DNA of 64,000 nt from CAIKMD01 sp036501365 (lineage in GTDB: Bacteria > Pseudomonadota > Alphaproteobacteria > ATCC43930 > CGMCC-115725): contig DASYAL010000055.1 of the NCBI GenBank assembly GCA_036501365.1, positions 62,001 through 126,000 of the forward strand. Direction: 5' to 3'. The number at the start of each line of letters is the position of its first letter. The stretch's first letter is position 1. The notes beneath the pieces were generated by a model. It worked only from the letters and a program-made list of their open reading frames with translations. It did not search any database and was not told the DNA's origin. Positions 24,451-34,439 of this stretch are shown here, piece after piece. A program made the position numbers and the translations under genes.

Positions 24451-26346
24451 TTGAAGATCGTCCGGCCTCATTTTTCGCACCCGAGCCGGCGCAGCGCGTC
24501 GCTTGTCGGCCGCGCTGCGCTGGTCGCCGCGCTCGTCTTCGCGGCGGCGATGCCGGCGCATGCGGCCGATCCGCAGCCCTATACGGTGACGTTGCCCGAT
24601 ACCGGCGACAAGGCGCTCGATAGCGCCCTCAAGGACGCCTCGCAGCTCGATTCGCTCAGAGACAAAGTGCCGGTCGGGCCGTTCGCGCTGGTCGCGCGCG
24701 CCAAAAGCGATATCGACCGCTTGCAGACGGTGATGCAAAGCTTCGGCTATTACCAGGCGGCGGTGACCATCACCATCGACGGCCATCCGGTCAGCGATCC
24801 GACGCTCGTCGCGCAACTCGATGCCGTGCCCAAGGACAAGACCGTCACGGTCGCGGCGGCGATCACCGCAGGACCGCTCTATAAGCTGCGCCATATCGAG
24901 ATCCACGGCGACGTGCCCGCCGATGCGCGGGCGGCGCTCGGCCTGACACCGGGCCAGCCGGCTGTCGCATCGGACGTCCTCGCCGCGGGAACGCGGCTGC
25001 TGACGGCGCTCGAGGAGGACGGTTATGCGCTCGCCAAGGTCGATCCGCCGGTCGCGACCGAGGATGTCAACGCCCATATGCTCGACGTGAGCTTCAACGT
25101 GACGGCGGGGCGGCGCGCGACTATTGGCGCGATCGTCATCACCGGCCTTTCGTCGATGAACGAAAGCTTCGTGCGCCGCCGGCTGCTGGTGCATACGGGC
25201 GAGCTCTATCAGCCGAGCAAGATCGACACCGCGCGCAAAGAACTTCTCGCGCTCGGCGTCTTTTCCGGCGTCTCGGTCCGCGCCGCCGAAACCATCGCGC
25301 CGGACGGCACCTTGCCGATCACCTTCGATTTTCAGGAGCGGCCACTGCATGCGGTCGGCATCACCGGCGCCTATTCGACGGATCTCGGCGCCAGTGCCAA
25401 GACGACCTGGTCGGATCGCAACCTCTTCGGCAATGCCGAGCAGCTCAATCTTTCCGCCGCCGCGACCGGGCTCGGCGGCACCGCGACCACCGGCGTCGGC
25501 TACAACATCACCGGCCAGATCATCAAGCCGGACTTCTTGCGCCGCGATCAGTCGCTCGAATTCGACACCGCCGCACTGAAACAGGATCTCCAGGCCTATG
25601 ACCAACAGGCGGTGACCGCCGGCCCATCGCTGCATCGCACCTTCTCGGTGCTCTGGAAGGGCAGCGTCGGACTCTCGGCCGAGCGGGAGCGCATCCTGCA
25701 GGAAGGCGTCGGCAATGATTACACGCTGCTCGGCCTGCCGCTGACCGCGAATTACGACACCACCGATGTCGCCGATCCGACGCAAGACCCAACCCATGGC
25801 GTGCGCGCCGCCTTCACCGCGGCGCCGACGGAATCGCTTGGCAAGCCGACGGTGACCTTTGCCATCTTGCAGATATCCGGCTCGACCTATGTCGATCTCG
25901 ACGATCTTTGGCACGGCGAGACGGGACGCAGCGTCCTCGCCTTCCGCGGCCTCATCGGCAGCGTCGAGGGGGCGGGACATTTCGAATTGCCGCCGGATCA
26001 GCGCTTCTATGGCGGCGGCAGTTCCACCATCCGTGGTTTCAAGTATCAGTCGGTCGGTCCGCTTTTCCTCGACGGCAACCCGCAAGGCGGCGACGCGATC
26101 GACGCGGCGACCGCGGAATATCGCCAGCGTCTCTTCGGCGATTTCGGCGCGGCGCTATTCGTCGATGCGGGCCAGGTCAGTGCCGGCAACGCGCCCTTCT
26201 CGGGCACCGTGCGTCTCGGCACCGGCGCCGGCTTGCGCTATTACACGCCGGTCGGCGCCGTGCGCCTCGACATCGCGGTGCCGGTTAAACGGCCGCCGCA
26301 CGGCGACAGTTTCGAATTCTATATTGGGCTGGGACAGGCGTTCTGA
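24451..26346 (+). CDS. tamA: TamA: BamA-family outer membrane assembly protein
   Basis: A 631-residue Omp85-family protein. Residues 1-38 form a signal peptide ending PAHA. POTRA-type repeats follow to about residue 280 (for instance 'YKLRHIEIHGDVPADARAALGL' and 'RATIGAIVITGLSSMNESFVRRRLL'). A 16-strand beta-barrel region holds the late 'FYGGGSSTIRGFKYQSVGP' (conserved RGF) and a C-terminal aromatic, LGQAF. With TamB it forms the translocation and assembly module linking the inner and outer membranes. The start is a TTG at 24451; no ATG lies before the signal peptide. The stop overlaps tamB (TGATG). Confidence 0.9.
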   Translation: MKIVRPHFSHPSRRSASLVGRAALVAALVFAAAMPAHAADPQPYTVTLPDTGDKALDSALKDASQLDSLRDKVPVGPFALVARAKSDIDRLQTVMQSFGYYQAAVTITIDGHPVSDPTLVAQLDAVPKDKTVTVAAAITAGPLYKLRHIEIHGDVPADARAALGLTPGQPAVASDVLAAGTRLLTALEEDGYALAKVDPPVATEDVNAHMLDVSFNVTAGRRATIGAIVITGLSSMNESFVRRRLLVHTGELYQPSKIDTARKELLALGVFSGVSVRAAETIAPDGTLPITFDFQERPLHAVGITGAYSTDLGASAKTTWSDRNLFGNAEQLNLSAAATGLGGTATTGVGYNITGQIIKPDFLRRDQSLEFDTAALKQDLQAYDQQAVTAGPSLHRTFSVLWKGSVGLSAERERILQEGVGNDYTLLGLPLTANYDTTDVADPTQDPTHGVRAAFTAAPTESLGKPTVTFAILQISGSTYVDLDDLWHGETGRSVLAFRGLIGSVEGAGHFELPPDQRFYGGGSSTIRGFKYQSVGPLFLDGNPQGGDAIDAATAEYRQRLFGDFGAALFVDAGQVSAGNAPFSGTVRLGTGAGLRYYTPVGAVRLDIAVPVKRPPHGDSFEFYIGLGQAF

Positions 26347-29300
26347 TGCGGCGAGCTGCGAAGATTGCTGCCGTCACCATCGGCGGATGGATCGGTCTGG
26401 CGCTCTTCGGTGTGGTCGTGCTGATGATCGCCGGCAATACCGGCGCCGGCCGCGCCGCGCTTGCTCTGCTCGCCAGCAAGCTGAGCGGCGGCGCGCTACA
26501 GGTGCAGGGCTTGTCGGGCCGCTTCCCCGGCGCGCTGCGCATCGCCCATCTTGCGATCCGCGACCAGGACGGAGCCTGGCTCGCGATCGACGATGCGCGG
26601 CTGGACTGGTCGCCGCTGCGGTTGCTGACGGGCGCGGTTGACATCGAGACGCTCTCTGCCGCGCATGTCGCGGTAGCACGCCTGCCGACGAGCGGCTCGG
26701 GATCCTCCTCCGGCATGAGCTTGCCACCGTTGCGAATCGCGCTCGATACGCTCCGGATCGAACGGCTCGATCTCGCCGCGGCGGTCGCCGGCGCGCCGGC
26801 CGCGGTCCAGGTGAGCGGCAATCTGCGTCTCGCGTCGGCACAGCGGGGCGATCTTGCGCTCGCGGTCGAGCGGCTCGACGGTCCCGGCAGCTACAAGCTC
26901 GAGGGCAAGACCGGGCCCGATGGCGATGATGTGACCATCGCAGCAAGCGAGCCCGCGCAAGGCTTGCTTGCCGCGCTCGCGGGCCTGCCCGGTCTCGGGG
27001 CGCTCTCGCTGTCGGCGCGGCTCGCCGGGCCACGCAACGCAGAGCGCCTCACCCTCGCGCTGGCCGCGGGACCGATGCGCGCCAACGGCCAAGGCACCGT
27101 CGATCTGACGCAACAGACGATCGACGTCGACCTGACGGGCAATGCGCCGGCGATGACGCCGCGCCCGGATGTCGCGTGGCGCTCGGCCCGCCTCGATCTC
27201 CACGTGCATGGCGGCTTCACCACGCCCAATGCGGCCGGGCGGCTCGAGATCGATAACCTTACGGCCGCTGGTGTCGCGGTGACGCAGCTCGCAGCAGAGG
27301 TCGCGGGCAGCGCCGGCAAGGTCGATGTGACGGCGTCGCTTACCGGCGTGACGCTGCCGGGGCCGCGGCCCAATCTTTTCGCCACGGCGCCGATCAAGCT
27401 CGACGCCGAGGCAGTCCTCGATACGCCGACGCGCCCAGTGCAGTTCACGATTTCGCATCCTTTGATCGAGATCGGCGGGCAGGCCGAGACCGGCAGCAAG
27501 ACCGACGCATCGGTTACCGTGACTGTGCCGTCGCTCGCGCCTTTTGCGGCGCTCGCCGCGACCGATCTCGACGGCCACGCCGCCATTACCGCGACGCTGG
27601 CGCGCGAAAACGATACCGATCGTCTCGATCTCAGCGGCACGCTCGTCGCCAGCGGCGGCCAGACGATTGCGGCAAAGTTGCTCGGTGCGAACGCGACGCT
27701 CGCTCTTGCTGGCACGATGAAGGGCGACGATGTCACCCTCGATCAAGCCGCGATCGACGGCCAGGGGCTCCAGCTCTCGGCAAAAGGCGCGCGGAAGAAT
27801 GGCGCGCTCGATCTTGCCTGGGGGCTGACGCTCGCGGATATTGCGGCACTGGAGCCGACCTTCTCCGGCCCGCTGTCCGTCGATGGCACGCTCAAAGGGC
27901 CGCAAGACAAGCTCACGTTGACGATGCGCGGCCATGGCGACCTCGCCGCGACGGGAGTGCCCGGAACCGGAACGATCGACGCTTCCGCGAGCGTCGAAGG
28001 GCTCCCGGCTCATCCCTCGGGCCGTATCGATGTGCAGGGACAGTTGGCGAACGCGCCGGTGACGCTGAGCGCGACGGGGGAACAGGCGGATGACGGCGCG
28101 CTGCATATCGTCCTTCGGAGCGCGCAGTGGAAAAGCATCGATGGCCAGGGCGATCTGACGCTACCGGCGGGAGCGGTATTCCCGCTCGGCCACATGCAGC
28201 TTCACGCGGCGCGGCTCGGTGATCTGGCGCCGTTGCTCGGCACGCAGATCGCGGGCAGCGTCAATGCTTCGCTCGATACCGCGCAGGCGAACGGCCAGCC
28301 GCAGACCCAGCTGCATGCCGAAGCGCGGCAGCTCGCCGCTTATGGCGGCAGCGCCGATCGCGTGCTCCTTGATGCGACAATCAAGGATCCGGCGACGCAT
28401 CCGGTCGCGGCGATGCAGATGGTGCTGACGGGCATCGCCGGCAATGGCGTCACCGGCACTGCCCGGCTCGACGCGAATGGATCGCAAGAAACGCTGGCGC
28501 TCCGTCTCAGCGCCGATCTCGCGACGCCGCGCGGCCCCTCGCACATCGCGGCCGCGGCGACGGCGCAACTGCCGCAGCGCGAGCTCCGGCTGACGGCGCT
28601 GCGAGCCGATTACGGGGGCGAAATCGTTAAGCTGCTGGCGCCGGCGCGGTTCCGCTTCGCCGGCGCCACCACCGTCGATCAATTGCGCCTCGGGACGGGC
28701 GGCGCGGTGCTGTCGATCGCCGGCACCATCGCGCCGAAACTCCAACTCGACGCGTCGCTGCGCAATGCCAGCCCCGCTCTCGCCAAGCCGTTCTTTCCCG
28801 AGCTCAATGCGAGCGGATCGATCGCGATGGATGCCAAACTCGCCGGCACCATGGCAGCGCCAAACGGTACAGTGCGCGTGACCGGCCGCGGGCTGCGCGT
28901 GCAGAATGGCGCTGGTGGCGCCATGCCGGCGACCGATCTTGCCGCGACAGCCGAGCTGCATGGCGCTGCGGCGCAGCTCGATGCGCAGGTAACCGCGGGC
29001 GCGCGCCTGCGGCTGCGCGTCGTCGGCACGATCCCGCTCGCGAGCGGCGCTGCCGGGCCGATCGATTTGCGCAGCAACGGCTCGGTCGATCTCGCGATGC
29101 TCGATCCGCTACTCACCGCCGAAGGACGCAGCATCCACGGCCAGGTGACGCTCGATCTCGCCGTCGCCGGAACGATGGCGAGCCCGCGAGCGAGCGGCAC
29201 GATCCGCATCGCCGCCGGCTCGATTCAGGATTATGTCAGGGGCATCCACGTCACCGATATCGCTGGCACGATCACCGGCGCGAATGACACGCTGCGGATC

Positions 29301-30371
29301 GCGCAGCTCAGCGGCAAGGCCGGCTCGGGCACCATCGCGATCAGCGGCACGATCGCCGCGCTCGCGCCGGGCATGCCGGTCGATCTAACCATCACCGCGC
29401 ATGATGCGCGTCCGCTCGCCAGTGATCTGCTCACCGCGACGCTCGATGCCGATCTCACCGTGCGCGGAGCCGCCGCCGGTGCGCTGACCGTTGCCGGCCG
29501 CATTCATGTCAGCCGCGCCGATATTCAGATCCCCGATAGCCTACCGCAAAGCGTCGCCGTGCTCGATGTCCGTCGGCCGGGGCAGAAGCCGCCGCCACCC
29601 GAGCCTGCCGCGACGCCGATCGCGCTCAACCTCACGATCGACGCGCCGCAGCAGGTCTTCGTGCGCGGCCACGGTCTCGATGCCGAGATGGGCGGCGACC
29701 TCCATCTCAGCGGCAACAGCAAGACGCCGCAGATCGGCGGCGGTTTCGATTTGCGCCACGGCACCTTCAGCCTTGCCGGCCAATCGCTCAATATCACCAG
29801 CGGCCGGGTGGCGTTCGACGGTTTCGGACTTGCTGCGAAGCTCGACCCGACGATCAATTTCGTCGCCGAGAGCAGCGCCAACAGCGTGACGGCGACGCTG
29901 ACCATCTCCGGCTATGCCGATGCGCCGAAGATCCGTCTCTCGAGCGTTCCCGATCTGCCGCAGGACGAGATCCTCGCGCAATTGCTGTTCGGCCAAAGCA
30001 CCAAGCAGCTGACGCCGTTCCAATTGCTGTCGATCGCCCAGGCCATCGCTTCGATCAGCGGTGTCGGCGGTGCCTCCGATCCGCTCGCCAGCGTGCGCAA
30101 GGGGCTCGGTCTCGATCGCCTGTCGGTCGGCGCCGCTGCAGGCAATACGCCGGGCGCCACGGTCGAGGCCGGCAAATATGTCGCCAACGGCATCTATGTC
30201 GGCACCAAGCAAGGCACTTCCGGCGGCACCCAGGCGCAGGTGCAGGTCGACCTGACCAAACATCTGAAGGCGGAGAGCACCCTCGGCACCGGCGGCACGC
30301 CGGCGACCGGCGTCACGCCCGACAACGACCCTGGGAGCAGCGTCGGCCTCACCTACCAGTTCGAATATTGA
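26346..30371 (+). CDS. tamB: TamB: translocation and assembly module / intermembrane bridge protein
   Basis: A 1341-residue protein. It has one N-terminal transmembrane helix (residues of about 10-35, 'VTIGGWIGLALFGVVVLMIAG'), then a long stretch of repeating beta-rich segments, and the DUF490/TamB C-terminal domain ('FDLRHGTFSLAGQSLNITSGRVAFDG' and 'PDLPQDEILAQLLFGQSTKQLTPFQ'), ending LTYQFEY. TamB spans the periplasm as a hydrophobic groove and takes part in outer-membrane biogenesis and, by recent evidence, phospholipid transport between membranes. The length is typical. It overlaps tamA by one base. Confidence 0.92.
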   Translation: MRRAAKIAAVTIGGWIGLALFGVVVLMIAGNTGAGRAALALLASKLSGGALQVQGLSGRFPGALRIAHLAIRDQDGAWLAIDDARLDWSPLRLLTGAVDIETLSAAHVAVARLPTSGSGSSSGMSLPPLRIALDTLRIERLDLAAAVAGAPAAVQVSGNLRLASAQRGDLALAVERLDGPGSYKLEGKTGPDGDDVTIAASEPAQGLLAALAGLPGLGALSLSARLAGPRNAERLTLALAAGPMRANGQGTVDLTQQTIDVDLTGNAPAMTPRPDVAWRSARLDLHVHGGFTTPNAAGRLEIDNLTAAGVAVTQLAAEVAGSAGKVDVTASLTGVTLPGPRPNLFATAPIKLDAEAVLDTPTRPVQFTISHPLIEIGGQAETGSKTDASVTVTVPSLAPFAALAATDLDGHAAITATLARENDTDRLDLSGTLVASGGQTIAAKLLGANATLALAGTMKGDDVTLDQAAIDGQGLQLSAKGARKNGALDLAWGLTLADIAALEPTFSGPLSVDGTLKGPQDKLTLTMRGHGDLAATGVPGTGTIDASASVEGLPAHPSGRIDVQGQLANAPVTLSATGEQADDGALHIVLRSAQWKSIDGQGDLTLPAGAVFPLGHMQLHAARLGDLAPLLGTQIAGSVNASLDTAQANGQPQTQLHAEARQLAAYGGSADRVLLDATIKDPATHPVAAMQMVLTGIAGNGVTGTARLDANGSQETLALRLSADLATPRGPSHIAAAATAQLPQRELRLTALRADYGGEIVKLLAPARFRFAGATTVDQLRLGTGGAVLSIAGTIAPKLQLDASLRNASPALAKPFFPELNASGSIAMDAKLAGTMAAPNGTVRVTGRGLRVQNGAGGAMPATDLAATAELHGAAAQLDAQVTAGARLRLRVVGTIPLASGAAGPIDLRSNGSVDLAMLDPLLTAEGRSIHGQVTLDLAVAGTMASPRASGTIRIAAGSIQDYVRGIHVTDIAGTITGANDTLRIAQLSGKAGSGTIAISGTIAALAPGMPVDLTITAHDARPLASDLLTATLDADLTVRGAAAGALTVAGRIHVSRADIQIPDSLPQSVAVLDVRRPGQKPPPPEPAATPIALNLTIDAPQQVFVRGHGLDAEMGGDLHLSGNSKTPQIGGGFDLRHGTFSLAGQSLNITSGRVAFDGFGLAAKLDPTINFVAESSANSVTATLTISGYADAPKIRLSSVPDLPQDEILAQLLFGQSTKQLTPFQLLSIAQAIASISGVGGASDPLASVRKGLGLDRLSVGAAAGNTPGATVEAGKYVANGIYVGTKQGTSGGTQAQVQVDLTKHLKAESTLGTGGTPATGVTPDNDPGSSVGLTYQFEY

Positions 30372-30480
30372 GGCCGGCCGGGGCCCTATCGCAGTGCAGC
30401 ATCTTTACCTGCCGCCGGTTCCGGCCTATGCCTAGGCGGTCGTTGGTTCGCAACCACCCCCGTGAGAGCGTCTTCCCGAC

Positions 30481-31677
30481 ATGAACATCCATGAGTATCA
30501 GGCGAAGAGCCTGCTGCAGAAATTTGGCGTTGCGGTTCCCAAGGGCGGCGTCGCCTATACGCCGCAGGAAGCCGAGAAGGTCGCGCGCGGCCTTGCCGGT
30601 CCCGTCTATGTCGTGAAGGCACAAATCCATGCTGGCGGCCGCGGCGCCGGACACTTCGCCGACAATCCTCAAGGCAAGGGGGGCGTCAGGGTGGTGAAGG
30701 CGACCGACGACGTCGCCAAGGCCGCGGCCGAGATGCTCGGCCATACACTGATCACGAAACAGACCGGGCCTAAGGGCCGCGAGGTCAAGCGCATCTATGT
30801 CGAGGAAGGCTGCGACATCAAACGCGAGCTCTATCTCGGCATGCTGATTGATCGCCGCACGTCGCGCATCACCGTGATGGCGTCGACCGAAGGCGGCATG
30901 GAGATCGAAGAGGTTGCGGCCAAGCATCCCGAAAAGATCATCCGCGTCGCCATCGATCCGGTGGCCGGCATGCAGGGCTTTCACGCCCGCGAGCTTGCTT
31001 TCGGGCTCGGCCTCGAAGGCAAGCAGGTGGCCGCCGCGACCAAATTCATGCTCGGCATGTATAAGGCTTTTGCCAGCCTCGATGCCTCGATCGTCGAGAT
31101 CAATCCGCTGGTCATCACCGGCGCGGGCGAGGTGATGGCGCTTGATGCCAAGGTCAATTTCGACGACAACGCGCTCTTCCGCCATCACGACATCGAGGAG
31201 ATGCGCGATGAAGCCGAGGAAGATCCGACCGAGCTCGAAGCCGCCAAGCACCAGCTCAACTACGTGAAGCTCGACGGCAATATCGGCTGCATGGTCAACG
31301 GCGCCGGCCTCGCCATGGCGACCATGGACATCATCAAGCTCTACGGCTCGAGCCCGGCGAACTTTCTCGACGTCGGCGGCGGCGCCACCAAGGAGCGTGT
31401 CACCGCAGCCTTCAAGCTCATCCTCTCCGACGCCCATGTCGAAGGCATTCTCGTCAACATTTTCGGTGGAATCATGCGCTGCGATGTGATCGCCGAGGGC
31501 ATCGTCGCCGCCGCGCGCGAGGTCAGCCTCCACGTCCCGCTGGTGGTGCGCTTGGAAGGTACCAATGTGAAGCTCGGCAAGAAGATCCTCGAGGAATCGG
31601 GCTTGCCGATCCTCTCGGCGGACAATCTCGCCGATGCTGCGGCCAAGATCACCAAAGCGGTGAAGGAGGCCGCCTGA
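30481..31677 (+). CDS. sucC: succinyl-CoA synthetase beta subunit
   Basis: A 398-residue ATP-grasp subunit. It opens MNIHEYQAKSLLQKFGVAVP and has the nucleotide region 'VVKAQIHAGGRG', 'YLGMLIDRRTSRITVMASTEGGMEIEEVA' and 'ASIVEINPLVITG', then the CoA-ligase domain 'NFLDVGGGATKERVTAAF'. With SucD it interconverts succinyl-CoA and succinate with ATP or GTP. The segment 'GRGAGHFADNPQGKGGV' fits SucC better than the malate-CoA ligase MtkA. The stop overlaps sucD (TGATG). No other TCA-cycle genes are near, which is unusual for alphaproteobacteria, where sucCD often lies beside mdh and sucAB. Confidence 0.92.
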   Translation: MNIHEYQAKSLLQKFGVAVPKGGVAYTPQEAEKVARGLAGPVYVVKAQIHAGGRGAGHFADNPQGKGGVRVVKATDDVAKAAAEMLGHTLITKQTGPKGREVKRIYVEEGCDIKRELYLGMLIDRRTSRITVMASTEGGMEIEEVAAKHPEKIIRVAIDPVAGMQGFHARELAFGLGLEGKQVAAATKFMLGMYKAFASLDASIVEINPLVITGAGEVMALDAKVNFDDNALFRHHDIEEMRDEAEEDPTELEAAKHQLNYVKLDGNIGCMVNGAGLAMATMDIIKLYGSSPANFLDVGGGATKERVTAAFKLILSDAHVEGILVNIFGGIMRCDVIAEGIVAAAREVSLHVPLVVRLEGTNVKLGKKILEESGLPILSADNLADAAAKITKAVKEAA

Positions 31678-32552
31678 TGTCGGTCCTCGTCAATCGCGAT
31701 ACCAAGGTCATCTGCCAGGGCTTCACCGGCGCGCAGGGCACCTTTCATTCCGAACAGGCGATTGCCTACGGCACCAAGATGATGGGCGGCGTCACGCCCG
31801 GCAAAGGCGGGACGAAGCATCTCGACCTGCCGGTCTTCGACACGGTCAGCGAGGCGGTGAAGGAGACCGGCGCCAATGCGACGGTGATCTATGTGCCGCC
31901 GCCTTTCGCCGCCGAGGCGATCCTCGAAGCGATCGATGCCGAGCTACCGCTGGCCATCTGCATCACCGAGGGTATTCCCGTGCTCGACATGGTGACGGTG
32001 AAGCGCGCGCTCACCGGCGGTAAAACCCGGCTGATCGGTCCCAACTGCCCCGGCGTCATCACGCCCGATGAATGCAAGATCGGCATCATGCCGGGTCACA
32101 TCCACAAGAAGGGCCATGTCGGCATCGTCTCGCGTTCCGGCACGCTCACCTACGAGGCCGTGGCTCAGACCACGGCGGCGGGTCTTGGCCAATCGAGCTG
32201 CGTCGGCATCGGCGGCGATCCGGTCAACGGCACCAATTTCATCGACGTGTTGGAGATGTTCCTCGCCGATTCCGAGACCCAGTCGATTATCATGATCGGC
32301 GAGATCGGAGGCTCGGCCGAAGAAGAGGCGGCCGATTTCATCAAGCGCAACAAGGTGAAAAAGCCGATGGTCGGCTTCATCGCCGGGGCCACCGCGCCGC
32401 CCGGCCGCCGCATGGGCCATGCCGGCGCGATCATCTCGGGCGGCACCGGTACCGCCGCACATAAGATGGAGGCGATGAAGAGCGCCGGTATTAGCGTTGC
32501 GGAGTCGCCGGCGGCCTTGGGCTCGACCATGCTGCAACGCCTCAAAGCGTAG
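31677..32552 (+). CDS. sucD: succinyl-CoA synthetase alpha subunit
   Basis: A 291-residue subunit. The CoA-binding start is 'TKVICQGFTGAQGTFHSEQAI'. The phosphorylated active-site histidine is His248 in PPGRRMGHAGAIISGG. 'GPNCPGVITPDECKIGIMPG' and 'GIGGDPVNGTNFIDVLEMF' are family hallmarks. It forms the heterodimer or tetramer with SucC, overlapping it by one base. A hairpin 17 bases past the stop may act as a terminator or an operator for the next operon. Confidence 0.94.
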   Translation: MSVLVNRDTKVICQGFTGAQGTFHSEQAIAYGTKMMGGVTPGKGGTKHLDLPVFDTVSEAVKETGANATVIYVPPPFAAEAILEAIDAELPLAICITEGIPVLDMVTVKRALTGGKTRLIGPNCPGVITPDECKIGIMPGHIHKKGHVGIVSRSGTLTYEAVAQTTAAGLGQSSCVGIGGDPVNGTNFIDVLEMFLADSETQSIIMIGEIGGSAEEEAADFIKRNKVKKPMVGFIAGATAPPGRRMGHAGAIISGGTGTAAHKMEAMKSAGISVAESPAALGSTMLQRLKA

Positions 32553-32564
32553 CGCGAGAAGCGG

Positions 32565-32591
32565 TATAATTGCCCACTTTTAGTGGGCAAT
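32565..32591. promoter_or_regulatory. TATAAT box and 9-base-pair palindrome between sucD and the formate dehydrogenase genes
   Basis: A perfect -10-like TATAAT (32565-32570) overlaps a palindrome with arms ATTGCCCAC (32569-32577) and GTGGGCAAT (32583-32591) around TTTTA. There is no T-run after it, so it is a weak intrinsic terminator. A dyad overlapping a -10 element, 141 bases before the formate dehydrogenase start, looks more like an operator. No matching -35 is clear. Confidence 0.45.
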
Positions 32592-32732
32592 CGATTTCCC
32601 ACGATCTCTTTTCTGCCCGCCGGTTGAGTTTGAGCCGACCGCTGGCCTAAGTTGCCTTGGGCTGCCGAGTCCGCCGGTCCTTTGGCGATCCCCGGCGCTT
32701 ATGACATCGAAGGGCGGAGGAAGCTGGCGGCG

Positions 32733-34439
32733 ATGTCGGTACAGGAACCGCAACACAAGGCGCCCCGCATCCATCCTGGCGCCGGCCGCCGCCGCGGGCG
32801 CGACACGCCGCGCGGCCGCCAGGTCGATCAGCAATCGCTGATCGAGGTGCGGGCGGTCCTGGGCGAGCAGCCGCGTCGTCGCGACCTGCTGATCGAGTTC
32901 CTTCATCTGTTGCAGGACAAGTATCACTGCCTCCATGCGCGGCATTTGACGGCCCTGGCGCAGGAGATGAAGCTTGCCCTCGTCGAGGTCTACGAGGTCG
33001 CGTCCTTCTACGCGCATTTCGACATCGTGATGGACGACGAGACTCCACCGCCCGCATTGACTGTGCGCGTCTGCGATAGCCTCACCTGTGAGCTTTTGGG
33101 CGCGCAGAAGCTGCTCGCGGCCTTGCCCCCCAAGCTCGGCGCGAAGGTGCGCGTGGTGCGCGCGCCTTGTATGGGTGGTTGCCATAACGCGCCGGTGGTC
33201 GCTGTCGGTCATGCGCTGCACGAGCATGCGACGGTCGACAGCGTCGCCACCGCGGTCGCGAAGGGCGAGACGCATCCGCATCCCGGCGCCTATCCCGATC
33301 TCGCCGCCTATTGCGCGCAAGGCGGCTACAAGCTGCTCGAATCCTGCCTCTCCGGAAAAACCACGCGCGACGCGCTGCTCAAGATCCTCGATGACGCGCA
33401 GCTTCGCGGTTTGGGCGGCGCTGGCTTTCCGACCAGCCGCAAATGGCGCGCGGTGCTGGCCGAGCCGAAGCCGCGGCTGATGGCGGTCAACGCCGACGAA
33501 GGCGAGCCGGGCACGTTCAAGGATCGCATCTATCTCGAGCAGGATCCGCATCGCGTCCTCGAAGGGATGCTGGTTGGCGCGTGGATGGTCGAAGCGTCCG
33601 AGATCTATTTCTATCTGCGCGACGAATACCCGCATATCTGCGAGGTCCTGCGGATCGAGATCGCGAAGCTCGAAGCGGCGGGACTTGCGCGCAACGTCAA
33701 GATCCATCTCCGCCGCGGCGCCGGCGCCTATATCTGCGGCGAGGAATCGGCGATGCTCGAAAGCATCGAGGGCAAGCGCGGCCTGCCGCGCCACAAGCCG
33801 CCGTATCCTTCTCAGGTCGGGCTCTTCGGCCAGCCGACGCTCATCAACAATGTCGAGACGCTCTATTGGGTGCGCGACATCGTCGATCGCGGCGGCGAAT
33901 GGTTCGTCAATCAGGGCCGGCGCGGCCGCAAAGGTCCGCGCAGCTTCTCGGTCTCGGGTCGGGTCAAATCGCCGGGCATGAAGCTCGCACCGGCGGGCAT
34001 CACGGTGCGCGAGCTGATCGACGAGTTCTGCGGCGGCATGGCCGAGGGCCACACCTTTAAGGGCTACCTGCCGGGCGGCGCCTCGGGTGGCATCCTACCG
34101 GCCTCGATGGCCGATCTGCCGCTCGATTTCGGCACGCTCGAGCCGCATGGCGCGCTGATCGGCTCAGCGGCGGTTGTCGTGCTCTCGGACAAGGACGATA
34201 TGAAGCAGGTGGCGTTGAACCTCTTGCGCTTCTTCGAGGACGAGAGTTGCGGGCAATGCACCCCGTGCCGCGTCGGAACCGAGAAGGCCGTCCATCTCTT
34301 GCAAGCCAAGAAATGGGATGGTTCGCTCCTGGTTGATCTCGCGCGGGTGATGACCGATTCATCGATCTGCGGCCTCGGCCAAGCCGCGATGAACCCGGTT
34401 AAGATGGTGCTGAAGCATTTTCCCGAGGATGTGTCATGA
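32733..34439 (+). CDS. NAD-dependent formate dehydrogenase, fused NuoE-like and NuoF-like (gamma+beta) subunit
   Basis: A 568-residue protein that joins two subunits usually separate in soluble Mo formate dehydrogenases. Residues of about 40-180 are NuoE/FdsG-like, with 2Fe-2S cysteines in 'VCDSLTCELLGA' and 'APCMGGCHNAP'. The rest is NuoF/FdsB-like: FMN/NADH site 'LRGLGGAGFPTSRKW', 'GAGAYICGEESAMLESIEGK' and the 4Fe-4S site 'ESCGQCTPCRVGT' with a later 'SSICGLGQ'. It passes electrons from the alpha subunit to NAD. The start is the ATG at 32733. It overlaps fdsA by four bases. Confidence 0.88.
   Translation: MSVQEPQHKAPRIHPGAGRRRGRDTPRGRQVDQQSLIEVRAVLGEQPRRRDLLIEFLHLLQDKYHCLHARHLTALAQEMKLALVEVYEVASFYAHFDIVMDDETPPPALTVRVCDSLTCELLGAQKLLAALPPKLGAKVRVVRAPCMGGCHNAPVVAVGHALHEHATVDSVATAVAKGETHPHPGAYPDLAAYCAQGGYKLLESCLSGKTTRDALLKILDDAQLRGLGGAGFPTSRKWRAVLAEPKPRLMAVNADEGEPGTFKDRIYLEQDPHRVLEGMLVGAWMVEASEIYFYLRDEYPHICEVLRIEIAKLEAAGLARNVKIHLRRGAGAYICGEESAMLESIEGKRGLPRHKPPYPSQVGLFGQPTLINNVETLYWVRDIVDRGGEWFVNQGRRGRKGPRSFSVSGRVKSPGMKLAPAGITVRELIDEFCGGMAEGHTFKGYLPGGASGGILPASMADLPLDFGTLEPHGALIGSAAVVVLSDKDDMKQVALNLLRFFEDESCGQCTPCRVGTEKAVHLLQAKKWDGSLLVDLARVMTDSSICGLGQAAMNPVKMVLKHFPEDVS

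Noticed and set aside
23923..26085. 720-codon minus-strand frame opposite frc and tamA
   Set aside because: Antisense shadow of two well-supported genes, without motifs or a ribosome-binding site.
30481..32552. Malate-CoA ligase (MtkA/MtkB) as the identity of the sucC/sucD pair
   Set aside because: The nucleotide-binding loop and overall blocks fit SucC/SucD better, and no serine-cycle genes are near.
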